A program made the position numbers and the translations under genes. A stretch of DNA of 64,000 nt from Ligustrum vulgare (taxonomy: Eukaryota; Streptophyta; Magnoliopsida; Lamiales; Oleaceae), in NCBI GenBank assembly GCA_963555705.1, contig OY743184.1:30390614-30454613 (forward strand), written 5' to 3'. This document shows, in pieces, positions 12,518 to 21,256 of this stretch. Below the pieces are notes generated by a model, which was given only the letters and a program-made list of their open reading frames with translations, made no database searches and was not told the DNA's origin. Within the stretch, counting starts at the first letter, position 1. Every line of letters starts with the position of its first letter.

Positions 12518-12694
12518 AAAAATAATTTCGTCCTCGAAATTAAACTTACTTAATCTTATGATTTCTGAATACTTAATCAGAATCTCTTCTTTCTCTTATG
12601 TAGCATCATCGCTACCATATTTAACCCAACCATATTTAACCCACTGGACTTTGACTAAATGCATCACTTTGTTTCTTAAGAACATGGACTTTTC
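12508..12694 (-). pseudogene. Chromodomain/pol C-terminus relic
   Basis: On the minus strand one frame reads EKSMFLRNKVMHLVKVQW, then a 15-bp duplicated VKYG segment, then SDDAT, a stop in place of the expected Trp, EKEEILIKYSEIIRL and finally FEDEIIFKG into the polypurine tract. An LVKVxW...EATWExE...YP..F...FEDE...GG pattern is the usual end of Tekay/Del-type chromovirus pol. This is the only coding relic of the parent element that I can recognise. Confidence 0.75.
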
Positions 12695-13351
12695 TATAGA
12701 CATATGTGTCTACTCATAAATTCTTCTGAATAAAAATGAAAATTCCCAATCGTATGTGATATTTCATCATATCTTGTATTACTCATGTAACCTGTCACTT
12801 ATCATCGTATCATGTGACCTCAAATATTCGTATATATCTCTAAAATTTCAACAAATCTTTACTGACATATCATATCATAATAAATTTTTCCTTTCTTATC
12901 ATCGAAAATTCCCAAAATAATCAAAGAATTACCTGAATATTCTCTCTACGTAATATACCCAAACATATCAACATAATATTATCAACTTATCTTTCCAATA
13001 TTTGTAACCCAAAAATTCAGTAAACAAATATCTCTCAAAACTAAGATTCTATACTTAAATGTCACCACATTTCCTGCAAAGTATTTCTTTCACTTGTATA
13101 TACGTATGAATTCTGATTCAATACGGTACTCATTTTACTTTCCACGTATCATCACACTATACCATGATTATCATTATTAAAACAAAATATCAGTACCCAT
13201 AATCCAAGAAAATATTCCAAATCTCCAATCAAATCTCCTTTATCGATAAAATTTAACAGCGCATTACTTCTTGTCTCCTCTTTTCATTAAAATAATCCTG
13301 CGCTTTCTTGCTGGTCACAACATCACGCGGATTCACTCAGATCCTTTACGC
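12695..13351. other. AT-rich spacer upstream of the CRP-like ORF
   Basis: No ORF or known motif recognised. It lies between the pol relic and the TATA-like box of the CRP-like ORF, so if that ORF is transcribed its promoter must be here. I cannot tell whether this DNA came from the parent element or with the cargo. Confidence 0.4.
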
Positions 13352-13361
13352 TTTTAAATAG
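13352..13361 (+). promoter_or_regulatory. TATA-like box of the CRP-like ORF
   Basis: TTTTAAATAG lies 33 bp before the ATG at 13395. An almost identical ctTTAAATAG precedes the LOG ORF (14154-14162). At standard plant TATA-to-start spacing the leader would be very short. Confidence 0.35.
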
Positions 13362-13394
13362 TTCATGCTGGGAAGAGGTTAGATTCATCAAACA

Positions 13395-13946
13395 ATGGAT
13401 ATCATCCTTTCTAACATTCGCAAGTATTATTCCAATCTTCCTATGAATGATCTGAGAAAGATCTATAGAATAAGACTCGAAAGGTTGAGGTTGCTGATGA
13501 CTCATGGTATTCCAGAAGATGTTCGCTGGTTGATCGAAGCAAAGGTTCGACTATCTGGTGAATTACCATCAACATTTCCAAAGCACATGCCTGGTTTAGG
13601 CAAAAGCACGTTTGCAAAGAAACGAAGAGCAAAAAGACTGGGTGGTTGCTACAAATGTGCTCGTTGGAACTGTAATACTCGTTGCAAATCAGTAGGATAT
13701 TCTTCTACTAATCGGGATGATAAAATCGAATTCATAAAGGGTGGACTGAGTAAAGAGTCTTTGGATGATATTCGACTGACTCTTGAGACGCACCCAAGTG
13801 GTTATGTACAACGTGAACTTCTCTCCTTATACGCTCAGTTTAACGAGGACAAAAATCGTTATAGTCTCCAAAATATAATATCGAAAGATCCTGTTTGCCA
13901 GTCTGTTTTAGAAAATGAGGCTTCTGGCAGTTCAGCAATGATATAA
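13395..13946 (+). CDS. Carlavirus-type cysteine-rich nucleic-acid-binding protein homologue (virus-derived)
   Basis: Intact 183-codon ORF, start context aacaATGG. The N-terminal 65 residues are helical and basic. Around residues 67-97 the layout GLGKSTF, then the basic run KKRRAKR (75-81), then LGG and four cysteines at 85, 88, 93 and 97 (C-x2-C-x4-C-x3-C) matches the basic-stretch-plus-zinc-finger core of the cysteine-rich proteins encoded at the 3' end of carlavirus genomes. A KIEFIKGGLSKESLDD stretch (110-125) follows at the place where that family continues. About 58 further residues lack an assigned match and make it longer than the usual 100-140 residues. Family members bind nucleic acid, enter the nucleus and can suppress RNA silencing. 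Here it sits inside a retrotransposon, antisense to it, 290 bp before LOG. No replicase, movement or coat gene is nearby. Family assignment is from pattern memory, not a search. Confidence 0.65.
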   Translation: MDIILSNIRKYYSNLPMNDLRKIYRIRLERLRLLMTHGIPEDVRWLIEAKVRLSGELPSTFPKHMPGLGKSTFAKKRRAKRLGGCYKCARWNCNTRCKSVGYSSTNRDDKIEFIKGGLSKESLDDIRLTLETHPSGYVQRELLSLYAQFNEDKNRYSLQNIISKDPVCQSVLENEASGSSAMI

Positions 13947-13994
13947 GGTAAATCTTTTTAAAATATTTTGCTGCTTTCTTTCACGCGTTTTGGA

Positions 13995-14000
13995 AATAAA
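13995..14000 (+). terminator. Possible poly(A) signal after the CRP-like ORF
   Basis: AATAAA 49 bp after the stop codon of the CRP-like ORF. If used, the CRP-like and LOG ORFs would be separate transcription units. In this AT-rich setting a chance match is possible. Confidence 0.3.
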
Positions 14001-14042
14001 ATATATTTTTCTTTTCTCGAGGTTTGATAAAGCTGGAAATAA

Positions 14043-14058
14043 ATCACCGAAAGGTGAT
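14043..14058 (+). other. Perfect GAAA-tetraloop hairpin between the two cargo ORFs
   Basis: ATCACC GAAA GGTGAT: a 6-bp stem closed by a GNRA loop, flanked on both sides by tttgataaa (14025-14033 and 14062-14070). It lies in the spacer before the LOG TATA-like box. Confidence 0.45.
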
Positions 14059-14153
14059 ATCTTTGATAAAATAGTCAAAAGTTGGCCGATTTTGTCAAAA
14101 AGTGAATCTTTATTTTTTCAGAATCAATCAAAAACAGTAAATTTTTTTCCGGC

Positions 14154-14162
14154 TTTAAATAG
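14154..14162 (+). promoter_or_regulatory. TATA-like box of the LOG ORF
   Basis: TTTAAATAG lies 75 bp before the ATG at 14237, leaving a leader of roughly 45 nt if transcription starts about 30 bp downstream. Same core as upstream of the CRP-like ORF. Confidence 0.45.
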
Positions 14163-14236
14163 CCAAACATATTTCATAGTTCAGGCATCCCAAAATCACA
14201 TCTTCTTCGTAAGTTTTCCCTTCTTTACTATCAAAG

Positions 14237-14890
14237 ATGGAAGCACCAAAACTTCGACAAATCAAAACTATTTGTGTATTTTGTGGATCAAAAGTAGGGA
14301 AAGGCTTCGGTTATCTAGAAGCGGCTGTAGATCTTGGAAAGAAACTGGGGGAAAAAGGTATCACTCTTGTGTATGGGAGTGGTAGCAGTGGTCTAATGGG
14401 TTGTGTTTCCCAATCTGCTCTTGCAGAGAAATCAAAAGTAATCGGTGTCATACCTGTCCCTTTGGTAGATGTTGCAGGCAAAACACGAGGGCATGAAGTT
14501 CAAACCTTATCCATCCATGAACGCATAACTTGTATGCTATATGGTTCTGATGCCTTTATAGCCCTGCCCGGAGGTTTTGGTACTTTAGAAGAAATCTTTA
14601 ACATTACCTCGTGGGCTCAACTAGATCTCCATACTAAGCCTATTGGGCTTCTGAATGTTAACAATTTCTTTGATGGTTTGTTAACCTTTCTTGATTATGC
14701 TGTGGAACAGGGATTCATCTCTCCATTTTCCAGAAGGCTTCTTATTTCTGCTCCTACTATTGATGAACTACTGGATAAGCTGCAGTCATATATCTCAATA
14801 CAAGATCCAGCAGGGGTTAAGATAGATTGGTCACAAGGAAGGGGAATCAAGCGAAAATGGAGTCCGGTTAATGTAAACTTAACTCTTTGA
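14237..14890 (+). CDS. LOG: LOG-type cytokinin riboside 5'-monophosphate phosphoribohydrolase, intronless
   Basis: 217 codons, start context aagATGG. LOG enzymes release active cytokinin base from its riboside monophosphate, a one-step activation in the cytosol or nucleus. Visible: Rossmann start ICVFCGS (12-18), YGSGSSGLMG (46-55, canonical YGGGS altered), HER (94-96) with the conserved Arg, and the signature PGGFGTLEE (111-119) with its Glu, followed by a nearly canonical TSWAQL...KPIGLLNV and ISP...SAPT. The Lys usually following the Arg is Ile. Length fits plant LOGs. The C-terminus has a basic GIKRK and ends NVNLTL, weakly like an EAR motif. Plant LOG genes normally have several introns; this one has none, consistent with capture from a spliced RNA. 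It lies antisense inside the young LTR element and has its own TATA-like box and poly(A) signal. It is divergent from the common LOG1-8 type, so the exact substrate is uncertain. Confidence 0.88.
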   Translation: MEAPKLRQIKTICVFCGSKVGKGFGYLEAAVDLGKKLGEKGITLVYGSGSSGLMGCVSQSALAEKSKVIGVIPVPLVDVAGKTRGHEVQTLSIHERITCMLYGSDAFIALPGGFGTLEEIFNITSWAQLDLHTKPIGLLNVNNFFDGLLTFLDYAVEQGFISPFSRRLLISAPTIDELLDKLQSYISIQDPAGVKIDWSQGRGIKRKWSPVNVNLTL

Positions 14891-14894
14891 ATCT

Positions 14895-15135
14895 TAGAAT
14901 AGGTGGGGGTAGAGTACGGAGTATTCTCACTCTCGAGACACCCCTCCATTTACTAGGATTTCCTTAATGTTTAAATCTTGTGTGTACTTCAAAGATCCAA
15001 GGTGGTAGATTACGGAGTATTCTTACTCTCGAAACACACCTCTTTGAAGGTTTTCTCTTTATATCCTCAAAAGATCAGAGGTGGTAGGATACGGCTACTC
15101 CGGAAACACATCTCTCATTCTGAGGATCTTTCCAT
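14895..15135 (+). repeat. Three imperfect hairpin repeats in the LOG 3' region
   Basis: Three related units share 'aggtggtag-tacggagtattc-actctcgaaacaca-ct' (about 14901-14947, 15000-15041, 15078-15114). Each can fold on itself: unit 2 pairs AGGTG (15000-15004) with CACCT (15037-15041) and GAGTA with TACTC around a ttct loop (15015-15028); unit 1 pairs AGGTGGGG with CCCCTCC; unit 3 pairs GAGGTG with CATCTC (one G-T pair). The outer arms change together, suggesting that structure rather than sequence is kept. Confidence 0.6.
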
Positions 15136-15213
15136 GTTTTTCTCTTATGCTTTCGTGTGTTTCATGTATTTCCTTTCCAGTGTGACTCTTGTGTGTTCTC
15201 CTTATGAGAAAAT

Positions 15214-15219
15214 AATAAA
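15214..15219 (+). terminator. Poly(A) signal of the LOG transcript
   Basis: AATAAA (aataataaaatc) 324 bp after the LOG stop, followed by a T/G-rich 'ctcgtttgtgatgtaaatg' stretch of the kind found around plant cleavage sites. Confidence 0.45.
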
Positions 15220-15259
15220 ATCTCTGCTATCAGCTACTAAATCTCGTTTGTGATGTAAA

Positions 15260-16045
15260 TGAACTTGCATGTCTAAACTTAATTCCTTTAGTAGATGCTT
15301 ATCATATTATGCTCTTAATTCCAAATGATAAAATTCTGGATAGAGTCTCCCTTGTAATTTGGACTTATCCAAACCATAAGCATACTTCATAACTCACAAT
15401 AATAAATAACTCCACATTTGATCACAACGATCTAAAAATATTGAAAATGATTCCAACACTTCAATATCATCAAAAATATCCCATAATTCAATTCATAATT
15501 CCTCAACATAGAAATTTCAAATCATATTTTTCAATATCATAATATCACTTATAATCTTAACATATAATCAAATTCTTTCCGTTGACTTCTCTTACTTAGT
15601 GCCATGTCTAAAATCAATTATGCAAAGTCCATCTAGGGTTCATCATTTCTAACTCGAGGACAAAAATTATTTAAAAATCATTCTTAAATCATATTATTCC
15701 CATTATGCTCAACACTCGTTTTCTTTCTAAAAAAAAAATTCTCATAATCATACATTAAAGCATATAAGTTATGACAAAGCATAACAACATCATTATTTTC
15801 GAAGAAATACATTCTTATTTCTCATAAATCATAAGTATCCGAAATACTCTTCATTCTTTCTCATAAATCAATAAAATGAGTATTCGAAATACTGAAATAA
15901 CTTTAAACATCATAAACTTCTTTACCTCGGAGTTGGTGGAACGAATGATGGCAGTGGCAATCTTCATCAATAAAATTTTATAATGGAAAATATTTCTTGA
16001 AAATTCTTTTTGAAAATTTTTTCCAGTCTACAGAAACGCAGACTA
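15260..16045. other. AT-rich spacer between LOG cassette and PBS
   Basis: No ORF above 60 codons and no recognised motif on either strand. On the element's sense strand this would be the 5' leader where gag would normally lie; I found no gag relic. Confidence 0.4.
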
Positions 16046-16057
16046 GCTCTGATACCA
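16046..16057 (-). other. Primer-binding site, initiator tRNA-Met type
   Basis: Minus-strand TGGTATCAGAGC, complementary to the 3' end of plant initiator tRNA-Met, three bases inside the 5' LTR (right LTR). It sets the element's orientation to minus. Confidence 0.9.
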
Positions 16058-16060
16058 ACT

Positions 16061-19000
16061 TGTAGCGCCCCGAGTTCAGTATACCCGATTCACTACGTCA
16101 TTTTCTGTCTAAATTTTTCGAATAATATTTTTGCGGAAGAAATAATTGAAATTCATTTTTTGCAACATTAAATAAACTGTAATGGCCGCTAAAATTGAAA
16201 ACATTTATGAAACCATTTGAAATAGTAAATCGAACCATTAATATTGTAAAGAAATTACCAATATCATAATTTCTCAAATAAATGAACTTCTCTAAATTAT
16301 TCGATTGTTTGGAAAATACGGAAATCATTAACGTCAAACTTTCAACCGTTCAACGATTATTGCCACCATCATTCATCGCTCGCCACCGTCTCCGAAATCT
16401 GCAAAACTGTTAAAAAGTAGGGTGAGTATTTCATGGGGAAAATACTCAGTAGACTCATCGCAAATTAATTTAATTTATAAGATGATTAAACACATAAATC
16501 CCGGCTCTTTATAAAACGGGCATTGATAGAGCTTCTTTATAAAACGGCTCTTGATAAAACTCATATTGTGCATTACAGCACGGGACATATTTTGCAAATC
16601 ATAGACTCTTTGAAAATAGCTCTTTGAAAACAGCTCTTTGAAAACCATATACTTATAAAAACATTTTAATTATGCCAAGCATAATTTCTTTTGAAAGCAT
16701 AACATAAGATAAGATTGAAATCCTCATAAACATAGGGAGACACAAGAACTTTACCGAACTTAGGTGGCAAGAATTCTTATGCAGTAAAATCATAATAACA
16801 GTAAGATCATAATAACAGTAAGTTTTCATCATAACATAGGATAAAATCGAAATCCTCATAAACATAAGAATTTTACCGAACTTAGGTGGCAAGAATTCTT
16901 ATGTAGTAAAATCATAATAACAGTAAGTATACCAAAACATAATTCATGAAATTCATAGGGATCATTTCCATCATAACATAAGATAGGATCGAAATCCTCA
17001 TAAACATACGCGACAGGAATTTTACCGAACTTAGGTGGTAAATCCTCATAAACATATGGAAAGACAGGAATTTTACCGAACTTAGGTGGTAAATCCTCAT
17101 AAACTTATGGAGACACAGAATTCTACCGAACTTAGGTGGTAAGAATTCTTATGTGCATAGCAATGATCCAAAACATATAAAACATTATCGTAAAAACATA
17201 GGGTATACTTACTTTTCATAAAAACATAAGGTATATTTACCTTTCATAAAAACATACTTGTTTTTCTTAAAAATTGACTTTCACAAGTCACATGACATTT
17301 ATATGAAATCATAATTTAAATCAATTAATAAGTGCGAGTCTACCTCAAATCCGACGAGTGCAAAGTTGAGCGGGAATGACTTCAATTTCTTTAAATTCTC
17401 CGTACGCTTCGTCTTAGCCAATAAGTCACTTTAGTATATCGAATATATAGTTCAAAATGATAAATTATATTTTGAGGACTAAAATTGATGTTTTGAAAGT
17501 TGAGGGACTAAAATGAATACTTTGAAAGTTGAGGGACTAAAATGAATACTTTTAAAACTTGGCTTAAAAGTAAATCAACAGTGACTGAAATAATAGATTT
17601 TGAAAATGAAAGGGCTGATTAAAACTCATTTAAAACTTAAAGGACTGAAATGATAGTTTTTGAAAACATAGGGACTAATTTGAAAACCTTTTAAACTTGA
17701 GGACTAAAAGGTAATTTCCGAAAACTTAAAATATTAAAATCAACATTTTCTCTCTCAAAACCACTCTCTGTCTCACGACCTAACCCTCTCTCACTCGCGA
17801 TCGGAAAGACGGAAGAAGGTCACTGTCCGACGGAGTTGCCAGCGAATACTCCGGCGCAGGTGCGGCGAACTGCGGGAGGGGTGGTAGACTAAGTTTTTAT
17901 GCGGTTTAGGTGCGAGATATAGCTAAACCGAGGCTTGGAGTTCGCGATTGGGTTTTGAGATTCCGGCGAAGGGAGCAGCGCTTGAGGTAAGTAACTGGTT
18001 TACGTTAAATCCTGGGTTTTTGGTTTGGATTTTGAGTGTTTGATTTATGATAGTGGGCAGAGTTTGGTGGTTGGACTGCGGTGTGGTGGTTGGGTGATTT
18101 CTTGAATTGAGGGCAGTGGACTGGTGATATTCATGATGCCGTCGAGGTTTGGTTGTGGCTGCGAAGGGTTGTAAGCGGTGAATTGATTTGATTGTGGTGA
18201 TTGCTTCCGGTGGAGGTTCTGGTATTGGGGGGGAAATTCTTGGTTGTGATGATGATTGGTGATGATGAAATGTGGTGATGCAGTGACAGTGTGAATTGTG
18301 ATGAAGGAGGGCTGAAGCAGATAGTGGAATTTGGCAGCTTGGTGGCCGTGACTGTGGAGGTTGCAGGGATGGTGACGGTGATTGCAGGGATGAGTTTGGT
18401 GATCGTGGAGGCAGCGTACTGATGAGGATGATGGGTGCAGTGTGGATCATTGGTGATTGGCTACTGGTTGGCAAATTTGTGAGTTGGAGGTGGTAACTTG
18501 ACAGTGATGATACTGATTGCAGTGTAAATGGTTTGTGCAGTAGTTGCTAAGATGGAGATGATAATGGTGATATAGTGGGTTGAATTTGATTTCTGAATGG
18601 TGATGAAGATGTATGCTTATATATATTGTATTGTGGAATCTAAGTACATGGAAGTGTGAGTTGTGCCATGAGTATTGAAATGAAGATGGGGTAGATGATG
18701 ATAATGATGAAGATGCTTTGCTTGTACAATTATGGTTTAATATAATGAAGGTTCGTGGCTATGGGTTGATGCTGATAATAATGGAGCTGAAAAGGAATTT
18801 GTGGGTGGTGGCTATGGCTTAGAAAATTGACTAACTTTGATTAAGAAATGTATTTAAAACAGATATATTTTGGACTGAAAATAAATCTGAGAATGGATGA
18901 ATTTTGAGATAAAAATTGAATTACATATTTTGGACTTAAAATAATTTAATAAGGAATATTGGAATTAAAATGATTTTGAAAATGATACTTTAATTAAAAT

Positions 19001-19164
19001 AATATAATTATAGAAATTCGGATTTTAATTTAAAATCGAACAAATTCGATATTTCTTGACTTGGCTAGACGAATTCGTCGCGGCATAAATTTCAAAACAA
19101 TAGCGACTCAATTTTCTAAATATTAAAATAATTATTTATTGCATAAAAATTCTGGGTCGCTATA
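16061..19164 (-). repeat. 5' LTR of the LOG-carrying element
   Basis: Same length (3104 bp) and sequence as 9401-12504 apart from three substitutions found by reading. It carries the same minisatellite and the same low-complexity ORF (17923-18474). Its sense-strand promoter would transcribe leftwards through the interior, opposite to the cargo ORFs. Confidence 0.93.
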
Positions 19165-19169
19165 ATAAT

Positions 19170-21232
19170 GGGATCCGAGATAAGCCTCTCCTTAAGAGTG
19201 TTGAAAGCCAATAGACACTCTTGAGAGAAATGGAAAGTGTTGTTCTTCTCAAGTAGAGAACAAAGAGGCTTAGTGATTTTAGAGAAATCCTTGATGAATC
19301 TCCTATAGAAGCCCGCATGCCCCAAGAAACTCTTTATGCCTTTCACCGAAGTAGGAGGAGGCAATTTCTCAATAACTTGTATTTTGGCTTTATCAACCTC
19401 AATCCCCCCTTTTGAAATCCGGTGGCCAAGTACAATGCCCTCTCTTACCATAAAATGGCATTTCTCCCAATTAAGCACTAAATTGGTCTCTTCACATCTT
19501 TTCAACACTAAATCAAGATTATTCAAGCATTCATTGAAAAAAGAACCAAAAACTGAAAAATCATCCATAAATACCTCGATGAATTTTTCCACCATGTCGG
19601 AGAATATGGCCATCATAGAACGTTGAAAAGTAGCCGGTGCATTGCAAAAACCAAACGGCATCCTCCTATAAGCAAAAGTCTCATATGGACATGTGAATGT
19701 GGTCTTCTCTTGATCTTCGGGGGCTATTAAAATTTGATTGTAGCCCGAGTATCCATCCAAGAAACAATAATGAGAATGCCCCGCCAACCTCTCAAGCATT
19801 TGGTCAATAAAGGGGAGAGGAAAGTGATCTTTTCGAGTGGCATTGTTCAATTTCTGGTAGTCAATGCACACTCTCCATCCCGTCACGGGCTTGTAGGAAT
19901 AAGCTCGTTGTTCTCATTTTCAACCACCGTGACACCTCCTTTCTTTGGAACACATTGGACGGGACTCACCCATGCACTATCCGAGATTGGATAGATAATT
20001 CCCGCATCCAACCACTTCAATACCTCGGCTTTCACCACTTCTTTCATGTTTGGATTTAGACGGCGTTGGTGCTCCACTGTTGGTTTGAAGTCATCCTCCA
20101 TGAGGATTTTATGCATGCACAAGGTAGGGCTAATACCCTTGATATCCGCCATAGTCCATCCAATAGCCATTTTATGCATTTTCAACACCTCAAGTAGTTT
20201 TTCTTCCTCCACTTCATCCAACAAATTCGAGATAATAACGGGAAGAGTAGAAGAGTCACCCAAGTATGCATACCTCAAATGTGATGGAAGAGGTTTGAGC
20301 TCAAGAGTTGGGGCTTTTTGAATGGAGGGTAGTGAAGGAGAAGAGCTCTCTCCCAACTCTTCAAAGTATGGCTTCTTCTTGAAGGGATAAAATTTGGAAG
20401 CATCCAAGTGTTGTGACATCCTTTTGATGTCCAAATCATCCTCTCCCTCAGTGGTTATGGAGTGAGCAATGCAAGTCTCAAGGGGATCCTTAGATGACCC
20501 ATAGATGAATGATGTAGCCACCTCTTGATCAATGATGTCTATTCGGGAGCATAAATTTACCTCGGCGGGGTACTTGATAGACTTCATGATGTCGAATGTG
20601 AATTGCTCATCTTGAACCCTCGATATCAATTTGCCTCCTTGCACATCTATTAAAACCCGACCGGTTTCCAGGAAGGGTCTTCCCAAGATGATTGAGATAT
20701 CAAGGTCTTCCTCCATATCAAGAATGATGAAATCGGCGGGGAAGATGAATTTTTCCACCTTGATTAGCACATACTCAACAATACCACGCGGATGCTTAAT
20801 AGAACGATCGGCCAATTGCAATGAAACTGTGGTTGTCTTCACGTCTCCCATGCCCAATCTCCTAAAAATAGACAAAGGCATTAAATTAATACTAGCACCA
20901 AGATCACATAATGCTTTTCCAAAAGTTAAATAACCAATAGTACAAGGAATAGTAAAACTCCCTGGATCTTTGATTTTTGGAGGCAATTTCTTTTGTAGTA
21001 TGGCACTACATCCTTCCGTGAGCATCACAGTTTCATGATCTTCTAGCCTCCTTTTGTTTGAAAGGATGTCTTTCATAAACTTTGCATAGCTAGGAATTTG
21101 TGCTAATGCATAGGAAAATGGTATGTTGATGTGAAGTTTCTTGAAAACTTCAAGAAATTTACCAAATTGTGCATCCACCTTGTGCTTTTGGAGTCTTTGA
21201 GGAAAAGGAATGGGAGGCACATAAGCTTTCAC
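19170..21232 (-). pseudogene. Element A protease and reverse transcriptase, broken
   Basis: The minus-strand frame begins in the gag-pol linker, with protease landmarks DLGASINLMPLSI (near 20870) and IILGRPFL (near 20680). RT follows: WRVCIDYQKLNN near 19870, FLDGYSGYNQI, MPFGFCNAPATFQ and catalytic VFMDDFS near 19565, then thumb and connection to FHFSQECLLAFNTLKERLISDP, where the young element cuts it. A frame break near 19886 splits the RT N-terminus. The Asp of protease and the Asp pair of RT are retained. Confidence 0.9.
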
Positions 21233-21256
21233 TGGAGTAGGAACCTTTGTTGAGGT

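Larger units (their letters stand above)
9401..19164 (-). mobile_element. Non-autonomous LTR retrotransposon carrying a CRP-like ORF and a LOG ORF
   Basis: Two 3104-bp LTRs (9401-12504 and 16061-19164) flank a 3556-bp interior with no gag, protease, RT or integrase ORF. The initiator-tRNA-Met PBS beside the right LTR and the polypurine tract beside the left LTR both read on the minus strand, so that is the element's sense strand. A relic of a chromovirus chromodomain/pol tail beside the polypurine tract shows the likely parent lineage. The dimensions recall the LARD class of large non-autonomous elements. The two intact ORFs (13395-13946 and 14237-14890) lie on the plus strand, antisense to the element. 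The LTRs differ at only three sites I could find (9407/16067, 12105/18765, 12112/18772) at a constant 6660-bp offset, which indicates a very recent insertion. Confidence 0.9.
9396..19169. repeat. Target-site duplication ataat of the LOG-carrying element
   Basis: The 5-bp sequence ataat occurs at 9396-9400 directly before the left LTR and at 19165-19169 directly after the right LTR. Removing the insert and one copy rejoins element A's RT/RNase H frame (…ISDPII then APDWSLPFEL). This fixes the ends of the insertion precisely. Confidence 0.93.

Noticed and set aside
13395..13946. Cys cluster as a retrotransposon gag zinc knuckle
   Set aside because: Spacing is C-x2-C-x4-C-x3-C with no histidine, preceded directly by KKRRAKR; retroelement knuckles are C-x2-C-x4-H-x4-C. 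The ORF is also on the strand opposite to the element.
13990..14385. 131-codon plus-strand ORF between the CRP-like and LOG ORFs
   Set aside because: It overlaps the LOG start in another frame, spans the LOG TATA-like box and has no recognisable domain; the LOG frame explains the region.
14978..15253. 91-codon ORF after LOG
   Set aside because: It runs across the hairpin repeats with no domain; judged to be 3' UTR.
12695..16045. A more complete integrated carlavirus (replicase, movement or coat genes)
   Set aside because: No long ORF other than the CRP-like and LOG ones on either strand, and no motif of those proteins seen.
16046..16057. Met-tRNA-like motif as a tRNA gene
   Set aside because: Only the 12-base primer-binding match is present here, at 36386 and at 59260; no cloverleaf.
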